Assembly (NCBI GenBank): GCA_013360395.1
Contig: JABWBQ010000009.1
Coordinates: forward strand, 20,405 to 84,404
From: Flavobacteriales bacterium
GTDB taxonomy: Bacteria > Bacteroidota > Bacteroidia > Flavobacteriales_F > PHOS-HE28
DNA: 64,000 bases
Reading direction: 5' to 3'
Shown here: positions 17,847-25,345 of the stretch, one piece after another
How the letters are laid out: each line of letters opens with the position of its first letter
How positions within the stretch are numbered: the first letter of the stretch is position 1
The notes under the pieces: model-generated
Seen by the model: the letters and a program-made list of their open reading frames with translations, nothing else
Told to the model about the DNA's origin: nothing
The model's database searches: none
Position numbers and translations under genes: made by a program

Positions 17847-18748
17847 GTGCGTTCCGCTATCCTGAGCCGGGCGCTGCGTGCCCGTGGGTTGGTCCTTGTC
17901 TCCTGTTCATCCGGCATGATCGCCTTGTTGCTCAATGGCCTGAAGGGTCGCAGGCGGTTGCCGTGGAGGTCCTTCCGTTCCTCGCCGCCCAGGTCGCCCG
18001 CACGCATCCAGTTCTTCACCAGGCGGTCCTCCAGGCTGTGGTAGCTGATCACTGCCAGCCGGCCGCCGGGCCTGATGATGCGGGGGCTCTCGATGAGGAG
18101 GCGTTCCAGCGCGCCGAGCTCGTCGTTCACCGCGATGCGCAATGCCTGGAAGACCCGTGCGAGGAAGGCGTTGGCATCGCGGCGGGGCGTCACCGGGCGC
18201 ACGGCCTCCACCAGCTGCTGCGTGGTGGCCAGGCGACGTTGCGCGGCGGCCTGCACGATGCAGCGGGCCACCCGGTGGGCGCCCTCCACTTCGCCATAGG
18301 TGCGCAGCAGGTGGGCGAGCCCGGCCTCGTCCGCACGGTTCACCAGGTCGGCGGCGGTGCGCCGTCCGCGGCGGTCCATGCGCATGTCCAACGGGCCGTC
18401 GTGGCGGAAGCTGAAGCCGCGGCCGGCCGTGTCGAACTGGTGACTGCTCACGCCCAGGTCCGCCAGCAGCCCGTCCACCGGAAGCCTTCCCAGGAAGCGC
18501 AGATGGTTGCGCACCCAGCGGAAGTCGGACCGCACGAGCGTGAAGCGGGGGTCCTTCAGGGCACGGGCCCAGGCATCGGCGTCGCGGTCGAAGGCGATCA
18601 GCGCCCCCCGGGGGCCCAGGCGGTCCAGGATCGCCCGGCTGTGACCGCCACCGCCGAAGGTGACGTCCACATAGACACCCTCGGGACGGATATCAAGGCC
18701 ATTGATACAAGGTTGGGAAAGAACGGGAGCGTGGTACTCACTGGCCAT
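17843..18748 (-). CDS. rsmH: 16S rRNA (cytosine-1402-N4) methyltransferase RsmH
   Basis: 301 residues. It methylates C1402 of 16S rRNA using SAM. The start MASEYHAPVLSQ, the SAM loop VDVTFGGGGHSRAIL, GLLADLGVSSHQ and the closing VISYHSLEDRLVK are all family hallmarks. ATG 18748 overlaps the mraZ coding end by 11 nt; an ATG two codons upstream (18754) is also possible. The C-terminus ends PRARSARLRIAER, as usual. Confidence 0.97.
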   Translation of the reverse strand: MASEYHAPVLSQPCINGLDIRPEGVYVDVTFGGGGHSRAILDRLGPRGALIAFDRDADAWARALKDPRFTLVRSDFRWVRNHLRFLGRLPVDGLLADLGVSSHQFDTAGRGFSFRHDGPLDMRMDRRGRRTAADLVNRADEAGLAHLLRTYGEVEGAHRVARCIVQAAAQRRLATTQQLVEAVRPVTPRRDANAFLARVFQALRIAVNDELGALERLLIESPRIIRPGGRLAVISYHSLEDRLVKNWMRAGDLGGEERKDLHGNRLRPFRPLSNKAIMPDEQETRTNPRARSARLRIAERT

Positions 18749-19202
18749 CGGCATTGCCCAGGCTTCCCATCACCTCTTCGGCGAGGGCGGTGAGGTCCAC
18801 GGCCTCGCGCTGCATCCGGGCATGGCCTTCCTTGCTCCAGAGCTCCACCCGGTCGAGCAGCCCCATCACCTTGAGGTCCTTGCCGATCCCGGCATGGACC
18901 ACCAGCGGTTTGGGAAGCAGGATGCGGTCGCTGCCATCGAGCTCCACCCGGGTGGCCCCGTTCGTGAAGCGCCGGATGAACTCCCGGTTCTTCTCCACGA
19001 AAGGGTTCAGGCGGGCCATCATGGCCTGCGTCCGCTCCCACTCGCTCATGGGGTACAGCACCAGGCACGGCTTGAACACGTCACGGGCGATCACGAAACC
19101 CTTGGCCGCCACCTCGGCGAGCTGACGCTTCAGCCCGCTCGGCAGCACCAGACGCCCTTTGGCGTCCAGCCGCAGATCGTATTCGCCCAACAGGTTCAGC
19201 AT
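18738..19202 (-). CDS. mraZ: Transcriptional regulator MraZ
   Basis: 154 residues with two tandem SpoVT-AbrB-like domains, each with its DxxxR motif: DAKGR in the first and DGSDR in the second. MraZ forms ring-shaped oligomers and binds TGGGN repeats in its own promoter to repress the dcw operon. Here three repeats at exactly 10-nt spacing lie upstream (19244-19268), which supports autoregulation. It is the first gene of the 14-kb operon. Confidence 0.97.
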   Translation of the reverse strand: MLNLLGEYDLRLDAKGRLVLPSGLKRQLAEVAAKGFVIARDVFKPCLVLYPMSEWERTQAMMARLNPFVEKNREFIRRFTNGATRVELDGSDRILLPKPLVVHAGIGKDLKVMGLLDRVELWSKEGHARMQREAVDLTALAEEVMGSLGNADGQ

Positions 19203-19226
19203 GCGGATGCGCGTGCGAGACGGCAG

Positions 19227-19234
19227 CGAAAGTA
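19227..19234 (-). promoter_or_regulatory. -7 box of the mraZ/dcw promoter
   Basis: On the minus strand TACTTTCG fits TAnnTTCG/TAnnTTTG and lies 24 nt upstream of the mraZ ATG. The MraZ-type repeats begin 9 nt further upstream, overlapping where the -33 element should be. Confidence 0.65.
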
Positions 19235-19243
19235 GACGATTTA

Positions 19244-19268
19244 TCCCACTTTAGCCTACTCTCTCCCA
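19244..19268 (-). promoter_or_regulatory. MraZ operator: three TGGGN-type repeats
   Basis: Read on the minus strand, the sequence is TGGGA-N5-TAGGC-N5-TGGGA, with repeat starts exactly 10 nt apart; the middle copy is degenerate. This matches the known MraZ box of E. coli and mycoplasmas (TGGGN repeats separated by 5 nt). It sits immediately upstream of the -7 box, where bound MraZ would block RNA polymerase. Confidence 0.75.
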
Positions 19269-19364
19269 CAATTCTCTTCCAGCTCGCTGTTCTTTCAACG
19301 ATCAGGATGGGATATTGTTGCTATGATCCCCGTAAATACTGAAGAAATCGGCGGTCACGGGTGG

Positions 19365-19379
19365 TGGGAAAATGTGGGA
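19365..19379 (+). promoter_or_regulatory. Second MraZ-type box facing the divergent gene
   Basis: TGGGA-AAATG-TGGGA on the plus strand is a perfect two-repeat MraZ site with the 5-nt spacer. It lies about 100 nt from the mraZ box and 204 nt upstream of the ATG at 19569. MraZ might therefore also act on the rightward genes. The flanking sequence also forms an imperfect inverted repeat with the ATCCCCAC downstream. Confidence 0.5.
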
Positions 19380-19384
19380 GAAAC

Positions 19385-19393
19385 TTTTCCACA
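19385..19393 (+). other. Single DnaA-box-like sequence
   Basis: TTTTCCACA matches the relaxed DnaA box TTWTNCACA. It stands alone in the 366-nt intergenic region 19203-19568, so it may be chance or a DnaA-controlled site. No cluster of boxes or AT-rich unwinding element was seen. Confidence 0.2.
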
Positions 19394-19524
19394 TCCCCAC
19401 TTCGGACCGTTTCGACGAAGCTCCTCCCGCCCCCCCTTCGGATCCCGGTCCGGCGCGCCCGTCTTGCGCACAGGGCGTTGTGGACAGCGCCCCGGCCCGA
19501 AAAGCGGCGACCGGAGGGCTTCAC

Positions 19525-19532
19525 TACATTTG
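19525..19532 (+). promoter_or_regulatory. -7 box for the hydrolase gene at 19569
   Basis: TACATTTG is a full match to TAnnTTTG, 36 nt upstream of ATG 19569. It is the best promoter candidate for the rightward genes and supports the start at 19569 over the longer open frame that begins at 19323. Confidence 0.65.
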
Positions 19533-19568
19533 GACGGAGGCGGTCCACCACAAGACCGCGGCGTACCG

Positions 19569-20330
19569 ATGTTGCATGGGCTGAAGGAGGAAGGTGAGTT
19601 CCGCTACGTGGAGGAGGGCGATGGCCCGGTGCTGCTGTTCCTGCACGGCCTGTTCGGGGCCCTGAGCAACTTCGAGGATGTATTCACCCACTTCGCCGGT
19701 CGTTACCGGGTGGTGGTGCCCATGCTGCCCCTGTACAGCATGCCCATGCTGAGCACGAACGTGCCGGCCCTGGCCGACTTCCTGCACCGCTTCATCGTTC
19801 ACAAGGGCTACCGGGAGGTGAACCTGCTGGGCAATTCCCTGGGCGGTCACGTGGCCCTGATCCACTGTTCGAAACGTCCGGCGGGCGTGCGCACGTTGAT
19901 CCTCACCGGCAGCAGCGGCCTCTACGAGAACGCTTTCGGCGGGAGCTTTCCACGCCGCGAGGACAAGGAGTACCTGCGCAAGAAGATCGCCCTCACCTTC
20001 CACGACCCGCGCCACGCCACGGACGCGCTGGTGGACGAGTGCTACCACACGGTGAACGACAAGGCCAAGCTCATCCGCATCCTCGCCCTGGCCAAGAGCG
20101 CCATCCGGCACAACATGGCGCGCGAGCTGCCCAAGCTGACCATGCCCGTGTGCCTGATCTGGGGGCGGCAGGACGGCATCACACCGCCCGAGGTGGCCGA
20201 GGAGTTCCATCAGTTGATCCCCGGCAGCGAGCTGTTCTGGATCGACGCGTGCGGCCACGCCCCGATGATGGAACAACCGGCCCTCTTCAACGGCATCCTG
20301 GACGCATGGCTCTCCCGCAAGCTGGCCTGA
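19569..20330 (+). CDS. Alpha/beta-hydrolase fold protein
   Basis: 253 residues. LLFLHGLFGALSNFEDVF carries the oxyanion-hole HG, GNSLGG holds the nucleophile serine, GRQDGITPPE the catalytic aspartate and ACGHAPMMEQP the histidine. Substrate cannot be told from sequence; relatives include esterases and C-C hydrolases. The gene is divergent from mraZ and is followed after 49 nt by engB. The start was chosen because upstream codons run through the promoter and MraZ-box region. Confidence 0.88.
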   Translation: MLHGLKEEGEFRYVEEGDGPVLLFLHGLFGALSNFEDVFTHFAGRYRVVVPMLPLYSMPMLSTNVPALADFLHRFIVHKGYREVNLLGNSLGGHVALIHCSKRPAGVRTLILTGSSGLYENAFGGSFPRREDKEYLRKKIALTFHDPRHATDALVDECYHTVNDKAKLIRILALAKSAIRHNMARELPKLTMPVCLIWGRQDGITPPEVAEEFHQLIPGSELFWIDACGHAPMMEQPALFNGILDAWLSRKLA

Positions 20331-20379
20331 TGGTGGCAGCGGCGGTATCCTGCGCTCCTGCCCGCAACCCGCCGGCCCC

Positions 20380-21018
20380 ATGCGCACGCTGAAGGCCGTG
20401 CACCTGGGCAGTGGGCGCGAGGCCGCGCACTGGCCCGCCCCCACCCTGCCTGAATACGCCTTCATCGGCCGCAGCAACGTGGGCAAGAGCTCGCTGGTGA
20501 ACATGCTGGCGGGCATCAACAAACTGGCGCGCGTCAGCGCCACGCCGGGCAAGACGCGCAACGTGGAGCACTTCCGCGTGGAGGGCACCCTGGCCGCAGG
20601 CCGCCCCTGGATGCTGGCCGACCTGCCGGGCTACGGCTTCGCACGCACCGGCCGCGACGAGCGCGCGGCGTGGAAACACATGATCGACCGCTACCTGTTG
20701 GAGCGGTCCAATCTGCAGTGCGTGTTCCTGCTCGTGGACGTGCGGCTGGAGCCCCAGCGGAGCGACCTGGAGATGGTGCAATGGCTCGGCGAGCAGGGGG
20801 TGCCCTTCGCCATCGTGTTCACCAAGTGCGACAAGCTGGCGCAGCCCAAGGTGCAGGGCAGCGTGGCGCTCTGGCGCCGCACGCTCAAGCGCACCTGGCA
20901 GGAGCTCCCGACCATGTTCATCACCTCCGCCGAGGAGCGTCAGGGCCGTGAGGCGCTCCTGGAGTTCATCGACGGGATCAATGCGGAGTGGGACGCGCGG
21001 CCGGGGCACGCCCGGTAG
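20380..21018 (+). CDS. engB: Ribosome biogenesis GTPase EngB/YsxC/YihA
   Basis: 212 residues of the TrmE-Era-EngA-EngB-like GTPase family. G1 is GRSNVGKSS (30-38), the switch has SATPGKTR, G3 is DLPGYGFA, G4 is TKCD and G5 is TSAEERQG. The family is needed for 50S subunit maturation. Its TAG stop (21016-21018) overlaps the first base of the inverted-repeat element that follows. Confidence 0.96.
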   Translation: MRTLKAVHLGSGREAAHWPAPTLPEYAFIGRSNVGKSSLVNMLAGINKLARVSATPGKTRNVEHFRVEGTLAAGRPWMLADLPGYGFARTGRDERAAWKHMIDRYLLERSNLQCVFLLVDVRLEPQRSDLEMVQWLGEQGVPFAIVFTKCDKLAQPKVQGSVALWRRTLKRTWQELPTMFITSAEERQGREALLEFIDGINAEWDARPGHAR

Positions 21019-21172
21019 AGGCTATCCCGAAACTGGGCTGCGCGAGGATCTTTCGAGCCCATGCTTTGTTGTGAAAAGCCTTACAGAACTACCGGCTCTG
21101 CTCGGTTCTCGCGCCTCGCCTGGACGCGAAATACCGCTCGCTCGCTTCCAAAAGCATTCATGAGACAGCCTC
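21018..21172. mobile_element. MITE-like element with short terminal inverted repeats
   Basis: The stretch starts with GAGGCTATCCC and ends with TGAGACAGCCTC, whose reverse complement is GAGGCTGTCTCA: 9 of the first 11 bases are shared in inverted orientation. GAGGCTGTCTCA-type ends are typical of IS families frequent in Bacteroidota. The 155-bp interior has no plausible gene and lower GC than its surroundings. No clear target-site duplication was found. It may be a non-autonomous element or the remnant of an IS. Confidence 0.4.
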
Positions 21173-21204
21173 CCGGGGATCGCACCCGCATTCCCACGAG
21201 CCCC

Positions 21205-21537
21205 TCAGCCCTCGCGCTTCATGCCCAGCATGTGCTCGGCGAAGTAGGCCCCGAAATCACGCATCTGTGCGGCCATGCGGTCCTCGCCCGTGGCACGCTC
21301 GAAGGTGTCGGCCATGGTGAGGATGCACTGGTGGAAGAAGCGCTTCATGTCGTCCACGCTCATGGTCTTGGTCCAGAGGTCGATGCGCATGGTGTTCTTC
21401 TCCCGTTCGTCCCAGAGGGCCAGCAGCACGGCGTTCGCCTCGCTGCGCACACCGCCGTCCTCGGCCTCCCAGGCGATGTGCTCGGGCACATGGTTCTCGT
21501 CGAGCTGTACGTCGAGGCGGATCTGCGAGGTCTTCAT
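21205..21537 (-). CDS. gldC: Gliding motility protein GldC
   Basis: 110 residues without signal peptide or membrane segment. The sequence (MKTSQIRLDVQLDENHVPEH, then FFHQCILTMADTFERATGED and DFGAYFAEHMLGM) matches the GldC family of gliding Bacteroidota. In Flavobacterium GldC is encoded beside GldB and improves gliding without being essential. It lies 7 nt after gldB here; an earlier in-frame codon at 21552 would overlap gldB, so ATG 21537 is preferred. Confidence 0.9.
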   Translation of the reverse strand: MKTSQIRLDVQLDENHVPEHIAWEAEDGGVRSEANAVLLALWDEREKNTMRIDLWTKTMSVDDMKRFFHQCILTMADTFERATGEDRMAAQMRDFGAYFAEHMLGMKREG

Positions 21538-21544
21538 GCCGGTG

Positions 21545-22579
21545 TCAATCACGGGGTTTGTAATCCTTCAGGATGGTGCGGGCGTCGATGCCGCGGAACA
21601 GGTCGCTGAGCCCGGTACGCGGATGGGCCTTGAGGTAGGCCTGCACCATGCGCAACCCGACCCACTCGCCGATGTGGCCGGGGCTCTCGCGGGGCAGGCC
21701 GTTGGTGAACGGACCGTCGTTGAGGTAGGCCGCGATCCGCTCGGGGTCCTTGCTGAACAACTGGCCGTCCGCCACCAGCGCCCGCCAGATGTTGAACTCG
21801 TGGGCCTCGCACCAGGCCAGTTGCTCCGGGGTGAAGGCCAGCTTGAGGGCGGGCGCCGTGCCCGGAAGCAGGGCGTCGAGCAGGGCCATCACCTTGCCGG
21901 TCTCCACCAGCTGGGTGAGCAGGTCCTCGCCGGCGGCATCGCGCAGGTAGTGCACCATCAGCCAGCCCTTCACCGCAGCGGGCACCAGCATCGCAGGCTC
22001 CATGCGCCGTTTCACATAGTTGGGGAAGGCCTCCGGGGCCAGCAGGCCCACCACGGGGTGGTCGGGGCCGATGAACCATTCGATGCCCACGCCAAGCATG
22101 CTGTCGGTGGGGAAGATGCCGTAGTTGAAGCCCGCGTTGAAGACCACCACCCGGGGCGTGAGGCTGTCGGGGAAGAGCGCCTTCAACCGGCCGAACGCAT
22201 CCACCAGCTCCGCATGCTGGGCCTCCATGCCGCCGAAGAGACTGTCGGCCGCGGCCTGTGCGGCGGCCCAGTCGGGGTCGCGGGTGAAGCGCAGCAGGGC
22301 CACGCTCAGGCGGGGGTCGTCGATCGGTGCCGCCCGCAGCACGCGCTCCACGTAGAGGCGGTAGAACCCGCCGAGGTCGGCGTAGGCACGAAGGCTCACG
22401 GCGGCGAGCGAGTCCGGAGGGGCCTTGAACAGCAGCCGGTCCAAGCGGTAGAGGTCCACCTGCACGGGCACCGGGTCCACCTTGGCGGGGCCATCGGGCG
22501 TGCCGCAGGCGGCGACCAGCAACAAGGCCGCGCCGGAGAGGGTGCGGGCGACCCGATTACCTTTGACCCCAACGAACAT
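21545..22579 (-). CDS. gldB: Gliding motility lipoprotein GldB
   Basis: 344 residues with a lipoprotein signal (LSGAALLLVAACG, lipobox ending in Cys25). GldB is an essential gliding and T9SS-linked lipoprotein in Flavobacterium johnsoniae; the family also shows distant resemblance to zinc-dependent peptidases. Blocks such as VVVFNAGFNYGIFPTDSMLGVG, YVKRRM and GHIGEWVGLRMVQAYLKAHP agree. A -7 box TAGGTTTG sits only 4 nt upstream of the ATG, suggesting a nearly leaderless mRNA. Divergent from the barrel gene at 22591. Confidence 0.93.
   Translation of the reverse strand: MFVGVKGNRVARTLSGAALLLVAACGTPDGPAKVDPVPVQVDLYRLDRLLFKAPPDSLAAVSLRAYADLGGFYRLYVERVLRAAPIDDPRLSVALLRFTRDPDWAAAQAAADSLFGGMEAQHAELVDAFGRLKALFPDSLTPRVVVFNAGFNYGIFPTDSMLGVGIEWFIGPDHPVVGLLAPEAFPNYVKRRMEPAMLVPAAVKGWLMVHYLRDAAGEDLLTQLVETGKVMALLDALLPGTAPALKLAFTPEQLAWCEAHEFNIWRALVADGQLFSKDPERIAAYLNDGPFTNGLPRESPGHIGEWVGLRMVQAYLKAHPRTGLSDLFRGIDARTILKDYKPRD
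22558..22565 (+). promoter_or_regulatory. -7 box for the barrel gene at 22591
   Basis: TACCTTTG is a full match to TAnnTTTG, 25 nt upstream of ATG 22591. It lies inside the first codons of the divergent gldB gene. Confidence 0.65.
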
Positions 22580-22583
22580 CGCG

Positions 22584-22591
22584 CAAACCTA
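22584..22591 (-). promoter_or_regulatory. -7 box for gldB
   Basis: On the minus strand TAGGTTTG matches TAnnTTTG, 4 nt upstream of the gldB ATG (22579). Its far end covers the first base of the start codon of the divergent gene, so the two divergent promoters are interlocked within 35 bp. Confidence 0.65.
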
Positions 22592-23340
22592 TGAAGAAGG
22601 CGTTCCTCCCCCTGGCGGTCGCAGCCCTGCTCACCACCGCCACCACGGCCCAGGACTCCCGGGGTGTCAAACTCGGCATCAAGGCCGCACCCAGCCTGAG
22701 CTGGATCAGATCCTCCACCAAGGAGATCAAGGGCGATGGGATGAACCTGGGCTTCTCCTTCGGCCTGATGACCGACTTCCGGTTGGGCAGCGACAACTAC
22801 GCGCTCAGCACCGGCCTGTTCCTCAACCTCACGGGGGCCAAGCAGAAAAGCACCAGCTACCATACCAAGCTCGCCGGGCTCGACCGGACCATCCCGGCCT
22901 TCGAATTCAAGCGGAGCTACCAGTATGTGGAGCTGCCCATCCTGATCAAGTTGAAGACCAACGAGATCGGCTACATGACCTACTACGGCCAGCTGGGCTT
23001 CGGGTCGGCGTTCTGCGTCACGGCCAAGAGCGATGTCTACAAGTATGACGCTGCGGCGACCGGGCTGGGGCAGGACGCGAAGTTCACCCACGAGGAGAAG
23101 GCCAACATCCTCAAGGAAACGGTGCCCTTCCGGGCCTCGCTGGTGGTGGGCATCGGGGCGGAGTACAAGTTCGCCGGCAACACCACCATGGTCTTCGGCC
23201 TCAATTACAACAACGGCTTCACCGACACCTTCGACAAGCAGAAGCTCTTCAAGCGCGAGGCGAACGAGGAGATCACCGACGAGGTGGAGGTGCACGGCAA
23301 GCTCCACTATGCCGAGCTGCTGCTCGGAGTGTACTTCTGA
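22591..23340 (+). CDS. PorT-like outer membrane beta-barrel protein
   Basis: 249 residues with a signal peptide (MKKAFLPLAVAALLTTATTAQ). The rest alternates amphipathic strands typical of an 8- to 10-stranded barrel (VKLGIKAAPSLSWI, NLGFSFGLMTDFRLG, YQYVELPILIKLKT, MVFGLNYNNGF) and ends in an aromatic residue (LLLGVYF), as outer-membrane proteins do. It belongs with the PorT/outer-membrane-barrel families of Bacteroidota. It lies beside gldB/gldC and nadE, but a direct role in gliding is only suggested by this position. Confidence 0.82.
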   Translation: MKKAFLPLAVAALLTTATTAQDSRGVKLGIKAAPSLSWIRSSTKEIKGDGMNLGFSFGLMTDFRLGSDNYALSTGLFLNLTGAKQKSTSYHTKLAGLDRTIPAFEFKRSYQYVELPILIKLKTNEIGYMTYYGQLGFGSAFCVTAKSDVYKYDAAATGLGQDAKFTHEEKANILKETVPFRASLVVGIGAEYKFAGNTTMVFGLNYNNGFTDTFDKQKLFKREANEEITDEVEVHGKLHYAELLLGVYF

Positions 23341-23362
23341 GGGCAGGCCACCGCATCCCGGG

Positions 23363-23388
23363 AGGCCCTGCGCACTTTCGCAGGGCCT
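23363..23388 (+). terminator. Rho-independent terminator after the barrel gene
   Basis: AGGCCCTGCG, a 6-nt loop CACTTT, and CGCAGGGCCT form a perfect 10-bp stem followed by TTCCCTTTC. It lies 22 nt after the stop at 23340 and ends transcription before nadE. Confidence 0.75.
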
Positions 23389-23405
23389 TTCCCTTTCAGC
23401 ACACC

Positions 23406-24203
23406 ATGGATCCCATCGCCGTCGCCGATCACATCACCGGCTGGTTGAAGGACCGCTGCGTGCAGAGCGGCCAGCGCGGCTTCGTGGTGGGGGTGAGCGG
23501 CGGCATCGACAGCGCGCTCACCAGCACGCTGTGCGCACGCACCGGCCTGCCCACACTCTGTGCGGAGATGGCCATCCACCAGGCCCCGGGCCATGTGCAG
23601 CGGGCCCTGGAGCATGTGGCCTGGCTGCAGGCCGCGCACCCCGAGGTGGGCCTGCAGCGCGTGGACCTCACCCCCACGTTCGACCTCCTGGCGAAGGCGC
23701 TGCCCCCGGGCGCAACGGCGGCGGTGACCGACCTGGCGCTGGCCAACACGCGGGCCCGGCTGCGGATGACCACGCTGTACTACCTCGCGGGCATCCACGG
23801 CCGCCTGGTGGCCGGCACGGGCAACAAGGTGGAGGACTTCGGGGTGGGCTTCTTCACCAAGTATGGCGATGGCGGGGTGGACCTCTCGCCCATCGCCGAC
23901 CTCACCAAGACCGAGGTGTACGCCGTGTCCCGCGCGCTGGGCGTGCCCGAGAGCATCCTGCGGGTCAAGCCCACCGACGGCCTGTTCGGCGACGACCGCA
24001 GCGACGAGGACCAGATCGGGGCGAGCTACCCCGAACTGGAGTGGGCCATGGCCCTGCGCGAGCGCGGCGTTGACCCGGCGGGCCAGGCCCTCACGGCCCG
24101 CCAGCGCGAAGTGCTGGCCATCTTCGACCGCCGCCACGCGGCCAACCGCCACAAGATGGAGCCGGTGCCCGTGTGCCGGGTCCCGTCGGCGCTCAAGGCC
24201 TGA
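23406..24203 (+). CDS. nadE: NAD+ synthase NadE
   Basis: 265 residues. It amidates deamido-NAD+ with ATP. The PP-loop is GVSGGIDSALTS, with the downstream GTGNKVEDFGVGFFTKYGDGG and KPTDGLFGDDRSDEDQIG that bind ATP and deamido-NAD. It has no glutaminase domain, so it should use ammonia. In Flavobacterium, nadE also sits next to gldB and gldC. Confidence 0.95.
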   Translation: MDPIAVADHITGWLKDRCVQSGQRGFVVGVSGGIDSALTSTLCARTGLPTLCAEMAIHQAPGHVQRALEHVAWLQAAHPEVGLQRVDLTPTFDLLAKALPPGATAAVTDLALANTRARLRMTTLYYLAGIHGRLVAGTGNKVEDFGVGFFTKYGDGGVDLSPIADLTKTEVYAVSRALGVPESILRVKPTDGLFGDDRSDEDQIGASYPELEWAMALRERGVDPAGQALTARQREVLAIFDRRHAANRHKMEPVPVCRVPSALKA

Positions 24204-24209
24204 AACACC

Positions 24210-25304
24210 GTGCACGCCGCACGCCCGGTCGCCCTGTTCCTCGCGCTCGCAGCCTTCGCGGCCCCGCCGTCGCACGCACAGCACGAACCCGCACCGCCGC
24301 CCGCGAACGGCGGCTTCGACAGCACCCGGGTGCTCGACCTCACCCACCAGCTGACCCTGCGGCTGTTCATGAGCACCAAGTTCAACGCGGCGGAATTGCG
24401 CGACGCGGCGCGGGAGAGCCGGGTGACCTACCGGCCCAACACCAACGTGAACCTCGGCGTGGGGGTCAGCTACAGGGCGCTCACGCTGAACCTCGGCTTC
24501 GGGTTCGGCTTCCTGAACGGGGACGATGCCGAGCTGGGGGACACGCGCTACCTGGACGCGCAGGGGAACATGTTCGGGCGGCGTTTCGCGATCAACCTGT
24601 TCGCGCAGTCCTACAAAGGCTACTACATCGACGTGCTGAACTATCCCGGGTCCATGGCCGGCGACACGCTGTACGACCGCATCATCCGGGAGAACCGGCT
24701 GCGGCCCGACCTGGTGCAGGAGAACCTCGGGCTCAGCATGCTGCACATCGTGGGCAACCGGCGCTTCAGCTACCGGGCCGCGTTCAACCAGGACGCCTGG
24801 CAGCTGCGCAGCGCGGGGGCCATGCTGGTGGGCGGTTACGGGGTGTTCCAAGCCCTGCGTTCGGACCGGCCGGAGATCCCGCAGGAGGTGGACAGCCTGT
24901 TCGCCCCCGCCCTGCGCTTCCGCCGGCTGGAACAGGCCGAGCTGGGCGGGCTGCTGGGTTACGCGCACACCTTCGTCATCAAGCGCCACGTGTTCATCGC
25001 CCTGTCCATCGCCGGCGGCGTGGGGTTGGTGCGCAGCGAGGGCTGGTATCCGGAGCACGACACCGACCGCCGCGACGTGCTCTGGGGTGCGGGGCTGCGT
25101 TCCCAGCAGCGCATCGCCCTGGGCTACAACAGCGCCCGCACATGTGTGGGCCTCTCGGCCTCCAACGAGACCTCCAGCACCAGCCCCGTGCGCGATGCCA
25201 CCTACGGTTGGAACGTGGGCAACGTGCGCCTCTTCGTGGCCTACCGCATCCCGGCCCGCATCGGCTTCGTGGACAAGGCGATGGGGCGGCTGGGCCTGCT
25301 ATGA
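24210..25304 (+). CDS. DUF4421-like outer membrane protein
   Basis: 364 residues starting with GTG at 24210, 6 nt after nadE; that start gives a clean signal peptide (ARPVALFLALAAFAAPPSHAQ). Repeated amphipathic strands (NVNLGVGVSYRALTLNLGFGFGF in shorter blocks, FGRRFAINLFAQSYKGYYID, FSYRAAFNQDAWQ) fit a beta-barrel, and FAQSYKGYYI plus AAFNQ...QRRSAG-type spacing recall DUF4421 proteins of Bacteroidota. Function unknown. Probably co-transcribed with nadE. Confidence 0.7.
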   Translation: MHAARPVALFLALAAFAAPPSHAQHEPAPPPANGGFDSTRVLDLTHQLTLRLFMSTKFNAAELRDAARESRVTYRPNTNVNLGVGVSYRALTLNLGFGFGFLNGDDAELGDTRYLDAQGNMFGRRFAINLFAQSYKGYYIDVLNYPGSMAGDTLYDRIIRENRLRPDLVQENLGLSMLHIVGNRRFSYRAAFNQDAWQLRSAGAMLVGGYGVFQALRSDRPEIPQEVDSLFAPALRFRRLEQAELGGLLGYAHTFVIKRHVFIALSIAGGVGLVRSEGWYPEHDTDRRDVLWGAGLRSQQRIALGYNSARTCVGLSASNETSSTSPVRDATYGWNVGNVRLFVAYRIPARIGFVDKAMGRLGLL

Positions 25305-25333
25305 GACGGGCGTGGCCATGCCGCGCGCACCGG

Positions 25334-25341
25334 TACCTTTG
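25334..25341 (+). promoter_or_regulatory. -7 box almost adjoining the ATG at 25346
   Basis: TACCTTTG matches TAnnTTTG with only 4 nt (CCCC) before the start codon. Transcription would begin at or very near the ATG, so the mRNA would be leaderless. Confidence 0.65.
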
Positions 25342-25345
25342 CCCC

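Noticed and set aside
19203..19568. Replication origin
   Set aside because: Only one DnaA-box-like site and no AT-rich element or dnaA/dnaN neighbour; a regulatory region for the divergent genes explains it better.
19323..19568. N-terminal extension of the hydrolase starting at 19323
   Set aside because: The extra 82 residues are Arg/Pro/Gly-rich, cover the MraZ box and -7 box, and have no counterpart in hydrolases.
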